From Candidatus Iainarchaeum sp. (lineage in GTDB: Archaea; Iainarchaeota; Iainarchaeia; Iainarchaeales; UBA10191): a DNA stretch of 6,616 nucleotides. The notes beneath the pieces were generated by a model. That model made no database searches. It was given only the letters and a program-made list of their open reading frames with translations, and was not told the origin of the DNA. Position numbers and translations under genes: made by a program. Every line of letters starts with the position of its first letter. Position 1 is the stretch's first letter. The DNA lies in contig DUFJ01000108.1 of the NCBI GenBank assembly GCA_013331925.1, positions 2,261 to 8,876 on the forward strand, given 5' to 3'. Below are positions 5,506-6,616 of this stretch, one piece after another.

Positions 5506-6616
5506 ATGCCTCAGAGCAGAAAAAACACTCTAATAATGGGCGCTGCAGGAAGAGACTTCCACAACTTTAACGTTCACTACCGCAAAAATCCAGCGTATAA
5601 TGTTGTGGCGTTTACAGCAGCGCAGATTCCCGGAATTGCAAACCGTTCCTATCCGGCAAAGCTTTCCGGCAGGCTCTATCCTAAAGGCATTCCGATCTTT
5701 CCGGAATCAAGGCTTGCGGAATTGATAAAAAAATTCCATGTGAAAGAGGTTGTTTTTGCATACAGTGATGTTTCGCACCTGGAGGTAATGCACAAGGCAA
5801 GCCTCTGCCTTTCCTGCAGAGCATCCTTCACTCTTTTAGGGCCTGAAGAAACAGCCCTTGAAAGCAAAAAGCCAGTGATTGCAGTCTGCGCTGTGAGAAC
5901 TGGTTCTGGAAAAAGCCAAACCACTAGAAAGATTGCGAAATTGCTGAAGAATGCCGGAAAGAAAGTTGCAATCGTAAGGCATCCTATGCCTTACGGAAAT
6001 TTGGAAAAGCAAGTTTGCCAAAAATTTGCAAGCTTTAAGGATTTGAAAAAGCAAAACTGCACTATAGAGGAAAGGGAAGAATACGAGCCCTTGGTTAAGG
6101 AAGGATTTACTGTTTTTGCTGGAGTCGATTACGAGAAAATCCTGGCAAAGGCAGAAAGAGAAGCCGATGTAATTATCTTTGATGGCGGAAATAACGATCT
6201 CCCGTTCTTCAAAACAAACTTGCACATTACGGTCTTGGACCCTTTAAGGCAAGGCCATGAAACAAGCTATCATCCCGGAGAGGCAAACCTTCGCATGGCC
6301 GATGTTTTGCTGATTAACAAAATGAATTCCGCAAGCTTCAAAGCAGTGCAAAGGCTGGTTGAAAGCGCTCGTTTGGCAAATCCAAAGGCGATAATTTTGA
6401 AAGCTAATTCTGAACTGCATTCTGAAGGAATTGAAAAAATCAGGGGAAAGAGAGTGATTGCAGTAGAGGACGGTCCTTCAGTAACGCATGGAGGATTGCC
6501 TTTTGGAGTTGCAACTTTAATGGCTAAAAGGCAGAAGGCAAAGTTGGTGAGCGTTGAAAGAAATGCTTCCGGAAGCTTGAGGCAAACTTTCCAAAAGTTC
6601 AAGCACTTGCATAACG
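5506..6616 (+). CDS. COG2403-type P-loop protein, cyclic 2,3-diphosphoglycerate synthase-like, partial (3' end outside window)
   Basis: The 370 residues present match the archaeal family filed as COG2403 'predicted GTPase' and often named cyclic 2,3-diphosphoglycerate synthase; true synthase cyclises 2,3-bisphosphoglycerate with ATP in some methanogens. The N-terminal Rossmann-like part (about 7-115) has IMGAAGRDFHNFN (10-22), FTAAQIPGIANRSYP (36-50) and VVFAYSDVSH (82-91). After KKPVIAV comes the P-loop VRTGSGKSQTTR (130-141, Lys136), then VRHPMPYGNL (157-166), TIEEREEYEP (186-195), the Walker B-like FDGGNNDLPFF (225-235), HPGEANLRMADVLLINKMN (256-274) and VEDGPSVTHGG (320-330). The P-loop has Val where the first Gly usually stands, and NKMN replaces a standard NKxD, so GTP specificity is doubtful. 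The ATG lies 3 nt after the cca stop, with GGAG at 5493-5496 inside cca as ribosome-binding site. About 70 residues should remain beyond the edge. Family is secure; the reaction is not. Confidence 0.9.
   Translation, partial: MPQSRKNTLIMGAAGRDFHNFNVHYRKNPAYNVVAFTAAQIPGIANRSYPAKLSGRLYPKGIPIFPESRLAELIKKFHVKEVVFAYSDVSHLEVMHKASLCLSCRASFTLLGPEETALESKKPVIAVCAVRTGSGKSQTTRKIAKLLKNAGKKVAIVRHPMPYGNLEKQVCQKFASFKDLKKQNCTIEEREEYEPLVKEGFTVFAGVDYEKILAKAEREADVIIFDGGNNDLPFFKTNLHITVLDPLRQGHETSYHPGEANLRMADVLLINKMNSASFKAVQRLVESARLANPKAIILKANSELHSEGIEKIRGKRVIAVEDGPSVTHGGLPFGVATLMAKRQKAKLVSVERNASGSLRQTFQKFKHLHN

Noticed and set aside
5676..6602. Three minus-strand open frames opposite the COG2403-type gene
   Set aside because: The plus strand gives an uninterrupted match to a known family over 370 residues; the antisense translations resemble nothing.

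Overview
The window looks archaeal, most likely from a small-genome DPANN-type lineage, though the phylum cannot be fixed from the sequence alone. The evidence is an archaeal class I CCA-adding enzyme, an archaeal-style Elp3, an ArlI/PilB/TadA-like secretion ATPase, AT-rich TATA-like boxes instead of bacterial -35/-10 promoters, weak or absent Shine-Dalgarno signals and very tight gene packing. Base composition is moderate (roughly 40-45% GC by eye). Codon use looks even across the window, and no insertion sequence, integrase, tRNA, rRNA or CRISPR array was seen.

Layout, left to right. (1) A leftward pair: a predicted secreted two-domain beta-sandwich protein of unknown function (1097-1891), followed by the radical-SAM part of Elp3 (1-1100, running off the left edge). 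They are joined by a TTGA stop/start overlap. (2) A 76-bp divergent spacer with a palindromic TTTTAAAA that could serve promoters in both directions. (3) Rightward thpR, an RNA 2',3'-cyclic phosphodiesterase (1968-2507). (4) A leftward type II/IV secretion-system ATPase (2504-4057) whose stop codon overlaps the thpR stop codon. (5) A second divergent spacer (4058-4113). (6) Rightward cca (4114-5502), followed 3 nt later by a COG2403-type P-loop protein related to cyclic 2,3-diphosphoglycerate synthase (5506 to beyond the right edge).

Three of the six genes concern tRNA: elp3 (wobble uridine modification), thpR (cyclic-phosphate or 2'-5' RNA end chemistry) and cca (3'-end CCA addition). In Thermococcales, as recalled, thpR and cca are neighbours. 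Here the pair is split by a secretion ATPase gene on the opposite strand. The ATPase is probably the motor of an archaeal pilus or related surface structure, but its usual membrane-platform partner is not next to it.

I did not find a clear new system. The items most worth a second look are the shortened radical-SAM cysteine motif of Elp3, a Glu at the third metal-ligand position of the CCA enzyme, the split thpR-cca pair with convergent overlapping stop codons, the uncharacterised secreted protein coupled to Elp3, and a strong over-representation of AAGCCT/AGGCTT words in all reading frames.
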